Position numbers and translations under genes: made by a program
From: Mariniphaga sp.
GTDB taxonomy: Bacteria > Bacteroidota > Bacteroidia > Bacteroidales > Prolixibacteraceae
DNA: 64,000 bases
Assembly (NCBI GenBank): GCA_024636975.1
Contig: JAGXGA010000055.1
Span: 62,001 to 126,000, forward strand
Reading direction: 5' to 3'
Shown here: positions 45,207 to 54,368 of the stretch, piece after piece
Layout of the letters: the number at the start of each line of letters is the position of its first letter
Numbering within the stretch: the stretch's first letter is position 1
The notes under the pieces: model-generated
Seen by the model: only the letters and a program-made list of their open reading frames with translations
What the model was told of the DNA's origin: nothing
The model's database searches: none

Positions 45207-45485
45207 TAATATAAAGCCGAACTTTGTGGAATACATCAACATACATTGGACAATTCCCCAGCCAACGAATTTTTTACCCTAAAATTCAATTTTTTGGAAT
45301 GAACCAAACAAAACATCTAATAATCAAAAGATTAAATAACCTATTGTACAAGAATGGAATTTTTGGCAAGGTTATTCGAAAGTCCCTTCGTTGTTAAGTT
45401 CCCTAACCACATTAAATATGGTTACCGAACACATAATAAATTAGAAAAATAGTAAACATTAGTAAAAATTTAAAGAAGAAAACAT

Positions 45486-46280
45486 ATGAAAACAATTGCT
45501 TTAATAATTTCAGGAATCATGGCAATGTCGCTTTATTCGTGTAACAATGATGAAGACACTATCACCGATCCGGTGGGAGATGAAGGTGTTGAATTAACTT
45601 ACGATTTTGAATCAGATGATGAAGGTTGGAATGCCGCCCTTGCAGAATATCCGATCGATGAAGAAGACCTGTATGAATTTGAGGTAGAACAAACCACTTC
45701 TCCTGTTGATGATGAAGAAGGAGCATTATTGCTTTCGGCTTCAAATCCGAACGGTAATTTGTTTATTTATGCAAGCAAACAAATTTCCGGACTGGAGCCA
45801 TCGACACAATACGAGATTAGTTATTCACTAAACGTAGCATCAAGTGTGGTAATAGATACAACAGGATTTGTAATTGATTCAACAGGGGTTGATACCGACA
45901 CTACTGGTATTGATACCGATACTACCGATGTAACCGGTGATAATGACGGCTTGTTAACTAACCTGAACGATACAGTGGTCATTAAAGCAGGTGTAGTATC
46001 GGAAGAACCTGTTACACAGGCAAATCAGGATAACTTTCTGAAGCTTATCGGAATCGGTATTGGTGAACCAGGTTTCGATGGTGCCGATCTTAAAGTAATT
46101 GGCACATTTGCTGCCGATACAACTGATACAGGTTTCACCGAACAAACTGTTTCAACCACCTCACCAATTTTGGTTATTACAAACGAAGATGGAGATTTAT
46201 GGCTGCTTGTCGGTACTGAAACATTTGGTTCACAAACGGAAATTTATTTGAACAGCATTAATGTAGTAATTGAGCGTTGA
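45486..46280 (+). CDS. Lipoprotein of unknown function with Thr/Asp repeats
   Basis: A 264-aa protein with a lipoprotein signal ending MSLYSC (Cys19) followed by acidic residues (NNDEDT). Residues ~37-110 look like a beta-sandwich carbohydrate-binding-like domain (YDFESDDEGWNAAL). A low-complexity stretch of DTTG/DSTG units at ~122-150 interrupts it before the fold resumes (FLKLIGIGIGEPGFDGADL). The protein is highly acidic and is expected on the cell envelope. No catalytic motif is seen. Confidence 0.75.
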   Translation: MKTIALIISGIMAMSLYSCNNDEDTITDPVGDEGVELTYDFESDDEGWNAALAEYPIDEEDLYEFEVEQTTSPVDDEEGALLLSASNPNGNLFIYASKQISGLEPSTQYEISYSLNVASSVVIDTTGFVIDSTGVDTDTTGIDTDTTDVTGDNDGLLTNLNDTVVIKAGVVSEEPVTQANQDNFLKLIGIGIGEPGFDGADLKVIGTFAADTTDTGFTEQTVSTTSPILVITNEDGDLWLLVGTETFGSQTEIYLNSINVVIER

Positions 46281-46538
46281 TAAAATCAGCGGTACTACAT
46301 TAAATTGAAATTACTCCCGCTCACACCAGGAGGAGAAAAACCTGATTCATTATGCGAGGACCAATAGATGATTTTGGTTAGCATAAAAGTATCAGAAGTT
46401 TTTTCCTCCCTTTTTTTATCTCTTTAATACAGCTTCCGGTTCCTAAGAATTCATTTTATTGCTTTGTATAACTGTAAAAAAATGGATACCTTTCAGCCAA
46501 ATATTAAATTTTCAGTTTAACCGGTAACTCTATTAAAA

Positions 46539-47525
46539 ATGAATTACAATCCAATAGATTCACGTTACGACCTGATGACTTACAACCGATGCGGGAAATG
46601 GGGACTTAAACTACCGGCAGTATCTCTTGGCCTTTGGCATAATTTCGGAGGTATTGATGTGTTTGAAAATGCCCGTGCTATGCTGCACCATGCGTTCGAT
46701 ATGGGCATTACACATTTCGATCTGGCAAATAATTACGGGCCACCTCCCGGGTCAGCAGAAGAAAACTTCGGACGCATATTGAAACAGGATTTCAACAGTT
46801 ACCGCGATGAACTGATTATCTCTTCCAAAGCAGGTTACCTGATGTGGCCTGGTCCCTATGGTGAATGGGGAAGCAGGAAATATGTCCTGTCGAGCCTCGA
46901 TCAAAGTCTGAAAAGGATGGGACTTGAATATGTGGATATATTTTACTCGCATCGTCCCGACCCCGACACACCCCTTGAAGAAACCATGATGGCCCTCGAC
47001 CAGGCAGTACGGTCGGGCAAAGCGCTTTACGTGGGGATCTCAAATTATCCGGCCGATATGACCAGGGAAGCTTCCAGAATTCTGAAGGAACTTGGAACTC
47101 CATGCCTGATTCATCAGCCCCGTTATTCAATGTTTCAACGATGGGTAGAAGATGAGCTCCTCGATGTTCTGGAAGAAGAAGGCATCGGATGTATACCTTT
47201 CTCTCCGCTGGCACAGGGATTACTCACAAATAAGTACCTGAAAGGTATCCCTGAAGGATCACGGGCCACCCGTGAGGTGTTCCTTACCAAAGTAGATGTG
47301 GAAGCAACGCACAATAAGGTGGTGGCTTTAAATGAAATTGCCCTTCAGAGAGATCAGTCGCTGGCGCAAATGGCCCTGGCATGGGTATTACGCGATAGGA
47401 GAATTACCTCAGTTTTAATTGGAGCAAGCTCGGTAAACCAAATCGATGATAATGTTGAAATGCTTCGGAAAAAGGAGTTCACAGCGGAAGAACTCGAAAA
47501 AATACAAACCATTCTGAATAAGTAA
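46539..47525 (+). CDS. Aldo/keto reductase, YghZ (glyceraldehyde-3-phosphate reductase) type
   Basis: A 328-aa NADPH-dependent reductase. The AKR14/YghZ signature is visible: Asp and Tyr of the tetrad in HFDLANNYGPPPGSAEENFG, Lys in ISSKAGY, His in IFYSHRPDP, and the NADP pocket near PFSPLAQGLLTNKYL and VLIGASSVNQIDDN. Substrates in the family are small aldehydes such as methylglyoxal. It stands alone. Confidence 0.9.
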   Translation: MNYNPIDSRYDLMTYNRCGKWGLKLPAVSLGLWHNFGGIDVFENARAMLHHAFDMGITHFDLANNYGPPPGSAEENFGRILKQDFNSYRDELIISSKAGYLMWPGPYGEWGSRKYVLSSLDQSLKRMGLEYVDIFYSHRPDPDTPLEETMMALDQAVRSGKALYVGISNYPADMTREASRILKELGTPCLIHQPRYSMFQRWVEDELLDVLEEEGIGCIPFSPLAQGLLTNKYLKGIPEGSRATREVFLTKVDVEATHNKVVALNEIALQRDQSLAQMALAWVLRDRRITSVLIGASSVNQIDDNVEMLRKKEFTAEELEKIQTILNK

Positions 47526-47743
47526 ACAAAAAAGTATTTATACGACGATATAAACTTTAAAATGTTAATATCTCATTTTAATATTGACTTATTTCCTCTT
47601 TTACAAGAAATTTAAGATGCATGCTATAAACATATGTAATAAAGTTAATATCTCAGTTAAGAAATAAATACGAAAAACTCTTCATTCGCTTTCAAATCAA
47701 AAAAAATAATCTTTACTTTATGGCGCACTAAATATTTTTGCGG

Positions 47744-48148
47744 ATGAAACTTAATGGCTTTTCTTCATTATTAAATGGAGATTCAGAATCCCAAAGCAGA
47801 GAGGACAATAAGATAGAGCTGCTTGGATGCCCTTTTGGTGGTAATAATTGCAAAAAGCAACTTGCTGTAATCAACAACAGCTATACTGATTCAGCAAAAT
47901 ATCAGAATGAAAAGAATTACCAAAAAGCGATAGAACTGTTAAAAAGTGCCTATTACAAAACACACGAGTTGCAAAAAACGAGCTGCGTAAAATGTGCGGG
48001 TTTGTTTCGGACAACCATTACCAAATCTCTGGAAGATATGCATAAGGAACTTGAACGCATGTCGACAGGGATTTTCCGTAACAAACGGTATTACGGAGTT
48101 TACGTTGAGGCAGGCAATGCCTTAAAAGAGCTAAGTCAACAAGATTAA
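47744..48148 (+). CDS. Hypothetical protein with four conserved-looking cysteines (134 aa)
   Basis: Starts at ATG 47744; the earlier TTG is less likely. It has no signal peptide. After a Ser/Asp-rich N-terminus, a LLGCPFGGNNC segment is followed by helices that look TPR-like (YTDSAKYQNEKNYQKAIELL), then a CVKC pair. The four cysteines (two pairs) might bind a metal. Family unknown. Confidence 0.65.
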   Translation: MKLNGFSSLLNGDSESQSREDNKIELLGCPFGGNNCKKQLAVINNSYTDSAKYQNEKNYQKAIELLKSAYYKTHELQKTSCVKCAGLFRTTITKSLEDMHKELERMSTGIFRNKRYYGVYVEAGNALKELSQQD

Positions 48149-48200
48149 GCCGGATTCAATTCTTCCCGCACAAATTCCTGTTCAGATACAATTTGCTAAT

Positions 48201-48365
48201 TTACAGATTGAACAGGATTTCGATTCCCCAGAATAAACTAAAAATAGCAGCTACTCCTGCAATCGCTCCGGCTGCCAGTGAAACCAGAAGGTTAAAGGGG
48301 ATTTTCTGCTTGTTACTTTCCCTATCGGTAGTAATAACAATCTGGTGGTGGTGTTTCTTCTCCAT
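48201..48365 (-). CDS. Small single-pass membrane protein (54 aa)
   Basis: A 54-codon frame with ATG at 48365 starting MEKKHHHQIVITTDRE and continuing into a hydrophobic helix LLVSLAAGAIAGVAAIFSLF (residues ~26-45). The HHH near the N-terminus and a cytoplasmic basic segment are notable. A competing longer + strand frame over the same bases is less protein-like. Function unknown. Confidence 0.6.
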   Translation of the reverse strand: MEKKHHHQIVITTDRESNKQKIPFNLLVSLAAGAIAGVAAIFSLFWGIEILFNL

Positions 48366-48538
48366 ATTTAAATTCTTTTGCGTTAAAAGGACAACACTGT
48401 TAACTCCTCATGGCAAATGTTATACCAACTTGAAACTAAAACATTTCAAAAATGATTTTGTTTTATGAGTGATTTTTTAATACAGTAAAAAAAACGGTAG
48501 AAATATGCAAAACACCAGTTATGCCTGGCATTAAAATA

Positions 48539-48575
48539 AAAAAAAGTTCTGCCTATCGGCAGAACTTTGATATTT
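48539..48575 (-). terminator. Terminator after the 48590 gene
   Basis: Stem aagttctgcc/ggcagaactt with a 4-nt loop, followed by a run of eight T on the - strand. It lies 15 bp past the stop. Confidence 0.85.
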
Positions 48576-48589
48576 ACTCCAAACCAAAT

Positions 48590-49183
48590 CTATTTTACAA
48601 TATTGTAAGAAAATTCTTTATCTGGCGAATTCAAAATAATACTGTATGAACCATTTTCCAACTTCGACAGGTCAAATCCAGTTATTACATTAAATTCCTT
48701 TCCGAGATTTTTTTCATAAACCAACCCATTATTGCTGTAAATGAGCAATTTCAAATTCTCCTGATCAAAATTGAGATAGGAAAATTTCAGTTCATTATTT
48801 TCAAAATTGAAATACGGATCATAACTAACTTTGTTCTGTCCAACCTTTATTCCGGTTCCGGTAACTTCAAAATCTTTGGTAACTTTTGTATCGTTAACTT
48901 TCAATGACAATAGGTATTTGCCTTGGGCAAGATTTGTAAAATCATATACCCTTCTGTAATCCTTCAACTGCTCATTTGTTCGCTTGTAATATACCATTTC
49001 TCCGTATAAAGTATAAATACCAAGCTCGAAATATGCGGCATTCTCATTTTTTACCGATAAAATAGCTTTTTCGTTATCAACAGGTATAAGACTTACTTCT
49101 GGTCGTTCTACTGCTGTTGCAGTAATTGCAACTGCCATTAGTGCGGCTGCAACTGTTAATTTAATTGTTTTCATGTTTCTCAT
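48590..49183 (-). CDS. Secreted protein with two T9SS-sorting-like beta domains (197 aa)
   Basis: A signal peptide (MKTIKLTVAAALMAVAITATA; start at 49183 or 49174) precedes two similar beta units: residues ~50-107 (FELGIYTLYGEMVYYK, NLAQGKYLLSLKV) and ~143-197 (LKLLIYSNNGLVYEKN, LENGSYSIIL). Each resembles the core of a type IX sorting domain or DUF3244-like fold, but neither carries the usual NYPNPF lead. It is probably periplasmic or surface-exposed; function unknown. Confidence 0.75.
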   Translation of the reverse strand: MRNMKTIKLTVAAALMAVAITATAVERPEVSLIPVDNEKAILSVKNENAAYFELGIYTLYGEMVYYKRTNEQLKDYRRVYDFTNLAQGKYLLSLKVNDTKVTKDFEVTGTGIKVGQNKVSYDPYFNFENNELKFSYLNFDQENLKLLIYSNNGLVYEKNLGKEFNVITGFDLSKLENGSYSIILNSPDKEFSYNIVK

Positions 49184-49242
49184 TTTTAATTGTTCAAAAG
49201 TTTTCTATGTAAGTCGTTAAGCTTAACTACAATTTGTTGGTA

Positions 49243-49250
49243 CAAACATA
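49243..49250 (-). promoter_or_regulatory. -7 element TATGTTTG before the 48590 gene
   Basis: An exact TAnnTTTG on the - strand, 59 bp before the start codon, giving a leader of about 50 nt. Confidence 0.4.
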
Positions 49251-50097
49251 CAGGGAATAAAAAAATATGCTGCATAACATGCATTAATACTACATCAAAT
49301 AAATGTAAAGTAAGCGTTAAGGAAAATTAACAGACTTAATATAGTACATAATTGTCTAACTTACAGATACATGCATGTTAATTTAATGTTTAAACAAATA
49401 TTATACCTTAAAATTCATAAAATATGCTTAACAAGTCATCTCTTACCTATATTTTGATATGAGCTAAATCCTACTAAGTTTTACAACCTAAGAAAACACC
49501 GGCGACACTCATTCAAACGACTGATTAATTCACTGAACCTCAATAGTTAAACCAATTAATACAAGTATTCATATTATTTATAATTTCCGATGCTCTAATA
49601 ATACCAGCATGAACAGTATTGCATTAACCAAATGTTAACCTATCAAAACCTGGTTATTAATTCTGTCAAAACATTTATTTTATTAAAAGCACCTGGGATA
49701 AAAATCATCATGCACGGAATATAAATATCCTAAAGCTGGACAAATTGTCCTGAATTGAACAATTAATAATATCTGCAACTGCATAAACTATTACCTTTTT
49801 CCCAATCAAACTTCATATTAATTTGGGATTTAACTCAGACTGAAATCATCCTTTTAAAAAAAATCATTATTCCTATTCACCTCCCGGATGATCAACTTAA
49901 TAAAAAGCAAATATTTATTTATAATTCCGGATTTTAATTATTCAAAAATATTAAGAAGATGCTTTGTATCCGGGACTTTTTGGCTATTTTCATGCCTGCT
50001 TTTGTAGGTCATTAGGTTAACTGTGAATTAAGCACACCAGCAAAAAGAGTCACTATGTTATATCCTCATGATATGATTTTTCATTAATATAGAAGAA
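49251..50097. other. Long A+T-rich intergenic region
   Basis: About 850 bp without a coding frame, tRNA, or clear repeat on either strand. It separates divergent genes and must hold the comB promoter, but no full consensus was recognised. A short near-palindrome ggacaaattgtcc lies near 49738. Confidence 0.5.
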
Positions 50098-50790
50098 ATG
50101 AATATAGAAATATTGCATTTACTTGAAGGTGCAAGAAAAGCGAAGGGACTGACGGTGATTATAGATGTATTTCGGGCTTTTTCAACGGCATGTTACGCTT
50201 TTGATTCCGGGGCAGAAAAAATTATCCCGGTGGCCCTCATTGATGAAGCATTCAGGTTAAAGGAGCAAAATGCAGATTATGCTTTGATGGGCGAGCGAAA
50301 TGAGATTAAACCCGAAGGTTTCGATTATGGCAATTCCCCTTCACAGCTGCCTGCCGAGGGGCTGGAAGGCAAAACCATAGTGCATACAACCAGTTCAGGC
50401 ACCCAGGGCATAGCAGCTGCCACCAATGCCTATGAAATAATCACGGGAAGTTTTGTTAATGCAGGAGCCATCACAAAATATATCAGGAGTAAAAACCCTG
50501 AGCAGGTTTCGCTTGTTTGCATGGGATATGCCTGTGAGTATCCCACCGATGAAGACACGCTTTGTGCAGAATATATACGGAGCAAGCTCCTGAAGCTGCC
50601 TTCAGGCTTTAGCGAAATGGTGGAAATTATCCGTAATGGTTCCGGAGCCAGGTTTTTTGATGAATCGAAACAGGATTGGGCGCCACGCGAAGATTTCGAC
50701 CTTTGCCTAAACCTTAACCGGTTTGATTTTGTACTCAAAGTGGAACAGGATTCTTCAGGAAGATATCTTCGAAAATTGATACCATCCTAA
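50098..50790 (+). CDS. comB: 2-phosphosulfolactate phosphatase ComB
   Basis: A 230-aa Mg-dependent phosphatase of the ComB family: IIDVFRAFSTACYAF, MGERNEIKPEGFDYGNSP, HTTSSGTQGI and CMGYACEYPTDEDTLCAEYI are the conserved blocks. In methanogens it acts in coenzyme M synthesis; in bacteria it is linked to sulfolactate-type sulfonates. No comA or comC is in the window. It is followed 32 bp later by a PLP enzyme of sulfur metabolism type. Confidence 0.88.
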   Translation: MNIEILHLLEGARKAKGLTVIIDVFRAFSTACYAFDSGAEKIIPVALIDEAFRLKEQNADYALMGERNEIKPEGFDYGNSPSQLPAEGLEGKTIVHTTSSGTQGIAAATNAYEIITGSFVNAGAITKYIRSKNPEQVSLVCMGYACEYPTDEDTLCAEYIRSKLLKLPSGFSEMVEIIRNGSGARFFDESKQDWAPREDFDLCLNLNRFDFVLKVEQDSSGRYLRKLIPS

Positions 50791-50822
50791 TAAAATGAAT
50801 AAAACAGAGTATTGAACTTACT

Positions 50823-52010
50823 ATGAAAAAATACGATTTCGATGAGATAATACTTAGAGAAGGCACTAACAGCATCAAGTACGATGCACGTGAACGTTAT
50901 TTTGAAAAAGGCGATATCCTCCCTCTGTGGGTAGCCGATACCGACTTCAGGACTCCTGATTTTATTTCGCATGCTGTACAAAAAAGGGCAGAGCATGAAA
51001 TTTATGGCTATACGTTTCAACCGGATTCATATTTTTATGCCATAATTGGCTGGATGGAACGCCGTCATAACTGGACGGTAAACAGAGAATGGATTTCATT
51101 CAGCCCGGGTGTGGTAGCGGGGATAGTATTTGCCATTGAAACGTTTTCGAAACCCGGGGACAGTATAATTGTGCAGCCGCCTGTTTACTTTCCTTTTTTT
51201 GAAGTGGTAAAAGGAACCCGGCGAAAGCTGGTGGAAAACCCGCTAAAACTGGTTAATAACCGTTACACGTTTGATTTCGATGATTTAAAGGCAAAAATTG
51301 ATGCCGGTACAAAGTTGCTGTTGTTATGCAATCCCCAGAATCCCGGAGGTATGGTTTGGTCGCGGGAAGAACTGGAAGAACTTTCGGCCATTTGCCAGGA
51401 AAAGGACATACTTGTTATCTCTGATGAAATCCATTCTGATCTTATTTACACGAACCACCGGCACATTCCATTTGCAACCCTTTCGGAAGATGCAGCAAGC
51501 AATTCAGTTATTTGTATGGCTCCCAGCAAAACGTTCAATGTAGCCGGGCTGGCCTCATCGGTGGTTATAATCCCCGACAGGCAAAAACATGCACGGTATG
51601 AGCGCGTGCTGAGTGTAGGGCATTTTGGAATGGGAAATTTATTTGGGTCAGTAGCCATGGAAGCGGCCTATACTCATGGTGACCAGTGGCTTGAACAACT
51701 GCTTGAATATCTGTGGGAAAATTACCTGTACCTGAAAGATTTTATTAGCAGACATCTGCCCAGGGTGAAAGTGATGAAGCCGGAGGCAACTTACCTGATA
51801 TGGCTCGACTTCCGAGATTACGGCATGAGCGATAAGAAACTCAACAAATACATTGTTGAGGAGGCTGGCGTAGGGTTAAACAACGGAGCACGATTTGGAA
51901 GCGGAGGAGAGGGCTGGATGCGGCTGAACACAGGCTGCCCGCGAAGTGTTCTTCAGGAAGGACTGGAAAGGCTAAAAACTGCATTTGATAAATTAGAATC
52001 CGTTGCCTGA
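50823..52010 (+). CDS. MalY/PatB-type PLP aminotransferase (cystathionine beta-lyase-like)
   Basis: A 395-aa fold-type I PLP enzyme. Typical PatB features are the N-terminal LPLWVADTDFRTPDFI, the NPQNPGGMVWSREEL motif, SDEIHSDL and the PLP Lys in APSKTFNVAGLASS. It probably cleaves cystathionine or cysteine conjugates (C-S beta-lyase). It is likely co-transcribed with comB. Confidence 0.9.
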   Translation: MKKYDFDEIILREGTNSIKYDARERYFEKGDILPLWVADTDFRTPDFISHAVQKRAEHEIYGYTFQPDSYFYAIIGWMERRHNWTVNREWISFSPGVVAGIVFAIETFSKPGDSIIVQPPVYFPFFEVVKGTRRKLVENPLKLVNNRYTFDFDDLKAKIDAGTKLLLLCNPQNPGGMVWSREELEELSAICQEKDILVISDEIHSDLIYTNHRHIPFATLSEDAASNSVICMAPSKTFNVAGLASSVVIIPDRQKHARYERVLSVGHFGMGNLFGSVAMEAAYTHGDQWLEQLLEYLWENYLYLKDFISRHLPRVKVMKPEATYLIWLDFRDYGMSDKKLNKYIVEEAGVGLNNGARFGSGGEGWMRLNTGCPRSVLQEGLERLKTAFDKLESVA

Positions 52011-52173
52011 ATTGATGCAGGAAGAAAAAGCGCCGATGACAGTTAATCGGTAATCGAGGTTTTGAACAATCGTTATATCTGCCCTACCCATTAAATATGT
52101 CGGAAAATAGCGGCGCATGGAAAGGAGGTATTTCAAACCCAGGTTGGCAGTTGCACCGCGAGGGCTGGTTGGC

Positions 52174-52260
52174 ATTTTTACCCGGAGCGTTGCTTCGGGC
52201 TGAATTAACTTGGGCCTTCAGCCCGCCGGAGGGTTACATGGAATTCCTCCTGCATCTAAA
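52174..52260. repeat. REP-like element, 'gccctgaaagggc' family, partial
   Basis: It matches the right-hand end of the 23381-23630 element: cccggagcgttgcttcgggctg, then gaattaacttgggccttcag, then cccgcc and a tcctcctgcat tail. The rest of 52011-52461 has no coding signal. Confidence 0.7.
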
Positions 52261-52461
52261 TCACGTCTCTCCAGTTTACTAAGATGGTCAACTTACACAT
52301 GATAATTTTTATACTGTATTGCCCGGGCAATTAAAGGTACTGCCTAACTTCCTCCCACCGCTATTGACTTTTCCTGCCAACTACTGACTATAGCTATCCT
52401 CTTTTACTCCTTTGCCTCTGCCTTTGCCTGTGTCTCAAATACTTTCCCCTTCGTTGGCACA

Positions 52462-53436
52462 TCATGATTTTTGTTCCTTAAACCACCTTAGTGTTTCCAG
52501 GATGGATTCTTTTGCAGGAACTACAGGAAAATCAAGTTCCCTCACTGCTTTGGCAGGGGTGTAATAATTTCCCAGACAAAGCATACGGGCATTTACATAA
52601 GTCAGCTGGACTGGTTTATTCAAAAATCTTTCACTAAAATCACCAGCCCTGCCTATCAGTTTAAGTATGAAACAGGGAATCGGTATCATCAGGGGGCTCC
52701 GTCCGGTATAGCCTGTTACAATTTTATAGAACTGCCTGTACGATAAATTTTCCCCTGCGAGCAAATAGGATTCACCCCTCCTGCCCTTTTCCATTGCGCT
52801 GACCACTCCGGTGGCTGCTGCACCTGCGTCGACGAAGTTCTTTCCTCCTGGGGGATGAAAAGCAATTTTTCGGTTCAGTACAAAATCAAATATTTTACCA
52901 CCGCCGGGTTTTACATCTTTACCAATAATAAATGTAGGATTTACAACCACGGCATTAAAATTCCCTGCTCTTACTTGATCGAGGACCAGTTGCTGGGCAA
53001 GGTATTTACTGTAAGCATATCCCGACTTTTTCATCCAACCCGGAAACAAGCCTTTTTCGGTACCGGGATCTGATTTTGAACCGTTTTCAAAACAGTTGGC
53101 AGTACTAACGTATACCATTCGTTCAACACCTGATTTTTTGCATGCTTCTGTTATATAGCGGGTACTATCGATGTTTATCTTTCGAAAAGCATCCAGCCGT
53201 GTAGGCTTGTGTATAGCAAGAGCTGCCACATGGATAACATGGGCACATCCCGCCACTGCTTTCTCAACATCCTTCTGAAGGGTAAGCTGTCCCATAAAAT
53301 ACTCAACAGGTAACCCTTTAAGAGCAGCTAAGTTGCTCTCTGGCCGGACCATTACACGAACTTTGTAGTACCGTGCCAGTAGTTCTTTGACTACATATGA
53401 TCCAAGTAATCCGTTTGCACCAGTTACCAGTACCAT
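52462..53436 (-). CDS. NAD-dependent epimerase/dehydratase (extended SDR)
   Basis: A 324-aa extended short-chain dehydrogenase: TGANGLLGSYV (5-15), active-site YAYSK and an HVAALAIHKPT segment. It resembles dihydroflavonol-reductase/3-beta-HSD-like SDRs. It lies 4 bp downstream of another SDR gene on the same strand, so the pair may carry out consecutive steps. Substrate unknown. Confidence 0.85.
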   Translation of the reverse strand: MVLVTGANGLLGSYVVKELLARYYKVRVMVRPESNLAALKGLPVEYFMGQLTLQKDVEKAVAGCAHVIHVAALAIHKPTRLDAFRKINIDSTRYITEACKKSGVERMVYVSTANCFENGSKSDPGTEKGLFPGWMKKSGYAYSKYLAQQLVLDQVRAGNFNAVVVNPTFIIGKDVKPGGGKIFDFVLNRKIAFHPPGGKNFVDAGAAATGVVSAMEKGRRGESYLLAGENLSYRQFYKIVTGYTGRSPLMIPIPCFILKLIGRAGDFSERFLNKPVQLTYVNARMLCLGNYYTPAKAVRELDFPVVPAKESILETLRWFKEQKS

Positions 53437-53440
53437 TTTT

Positions 53441-54271
53441 TTAATCGGGGATTAGTTCAGGAGCCGGGACTTTTTTTGTCCTCTTGCGGAGTTCCTTTTT
53501 AAACAGGCCCCGCATATACGCGAGGCTAATGGAAAGCGGCATAACTTTCAGCAGCAGCCAATACAATTTATTAAAGAATCCCGGAATAATTATTTTTCTT
53601 CTTTTTAACAATCGGCTGATGCATATCTGGGCAACCCTTTGAGTTGAGAGGGTGGCAGACTGAATGAATTTGCTGTGTTTTTCAATTCGAAGTGATACTT
53701 CGGCATTGGTTTTCATGCCTCCCGGATGGGCAACGCTTACTGAAATTCCGGTGCCCTTAAGTTCTGCATTCAGTCCACGGGAAAAAGAATATACGAATGC
53801 TTTTGATGCAGGGTAAACTGTTTTGTAGGGCATTGGACTAAATGCAGCAAGGCTGGCAATATTAAGAATGTAAGCCTTCTCCTGTCTGTTCAGGTTCGGC
53901 AGCAAAAGCCGGGTGAGCATAACCAGGGCATATGTGTTTAGAAGGATAATATTTCCGATGTATTCCGGATCGGCTTTCAAAAAAGATTTTGCTCCGCCCA
54001 AACCGGCATTATTGATAAGCATATCCACTTCATACGATTCATTAATAATTCTGGCCAGTTCTTTTATTTCTGTGGTTTTGGTCAAATCAGCCTCAAATCC
54101 GACTACTCTTATGTTGAATTTTTGCGCCAGTTGTTCGCCCAAAGTTTTTACATTTTCACCCGGCAAAGCTGTAAGCAGCAAATTTCTGCCCCTGCGGGCA
54201 CACTCAGTAGCGAACTCCCACCCAAGGCCGCAACTGGCTCCGGTAATGAGGGTGTATTTACGGGTATTCAT
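53441..54271 (-). CDS. Short-chain dehydrogenase (classical SDR)
   Basis: A 276-aa classical SDR: cofactor loop TGASCGLGWEFA, NNAG (LINNAGLGG), Ser in NIASLAAFS and YPASKAF. The C-terminal ~60 residues carry a basic hydrophobic tail (NKLYWLLLKVMPLSISLAYM), suggesting membrane association, as in DltE-like or retinol-type SDRs. Substrate unknown. Confidence 0.87.
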   Translation of the reverse strand: MNTRKYTLITGASCGLGWEFATECARRGRNLLLTALPGENVKTLGEQLAQKFNIRVVGFEADLTKTTEIKELARIINESYEVDMLINNAGLGGAKSFLKADPEYIGNIILLNTYALVMLTRLLLPNLNRQEKAYILNIASLAAFSPMPYKTVYPASKAFVYSFSRGLNAELKGTGISVSVAHPGGMKTNAEVSLRIEKHSKFIQSATLSTQRVAQICISRLLKRRKIIIPGFFNKLYWLLLKVMPLSISLAYMRGLFKKELRKRTKKVPAPELIPD

Positions 54272-54305
54272 ATAATTTTGAACTTTACACTAAACAATAT
54301 AATCA

Positions 54306-54339
54306 AAAGCTTAATAAGGAACATAACATATTGAGCTTT
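54306..54339 (-). terminator. Possible terminator after the atpD-atpC-glycosyltransferase operon
   Basis: A 10-bp stem aaagcttaat/attgagcttt (one G-T pair), followed on the - strand by tttgatt. The T tract is weak. Confidence 0.4.
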
Positions 54340-54368
54340 AAATTGTGTTCAGTCTGTAACGACAAAAA

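Noticed and set aside
46328-46415. ggaggagaaaaa .. ttttttcctcc pairing as a terminator of the 45486 gene
   Set aside because: The arms are ~70 nt apart, with no compact hairpin; kept only as a possibility.
48193-48468. 91-aa + strand ORF
   Set aside because: It is antisense to the 54-aa membrane protein frame, which has a better start and a clear membrane helix.
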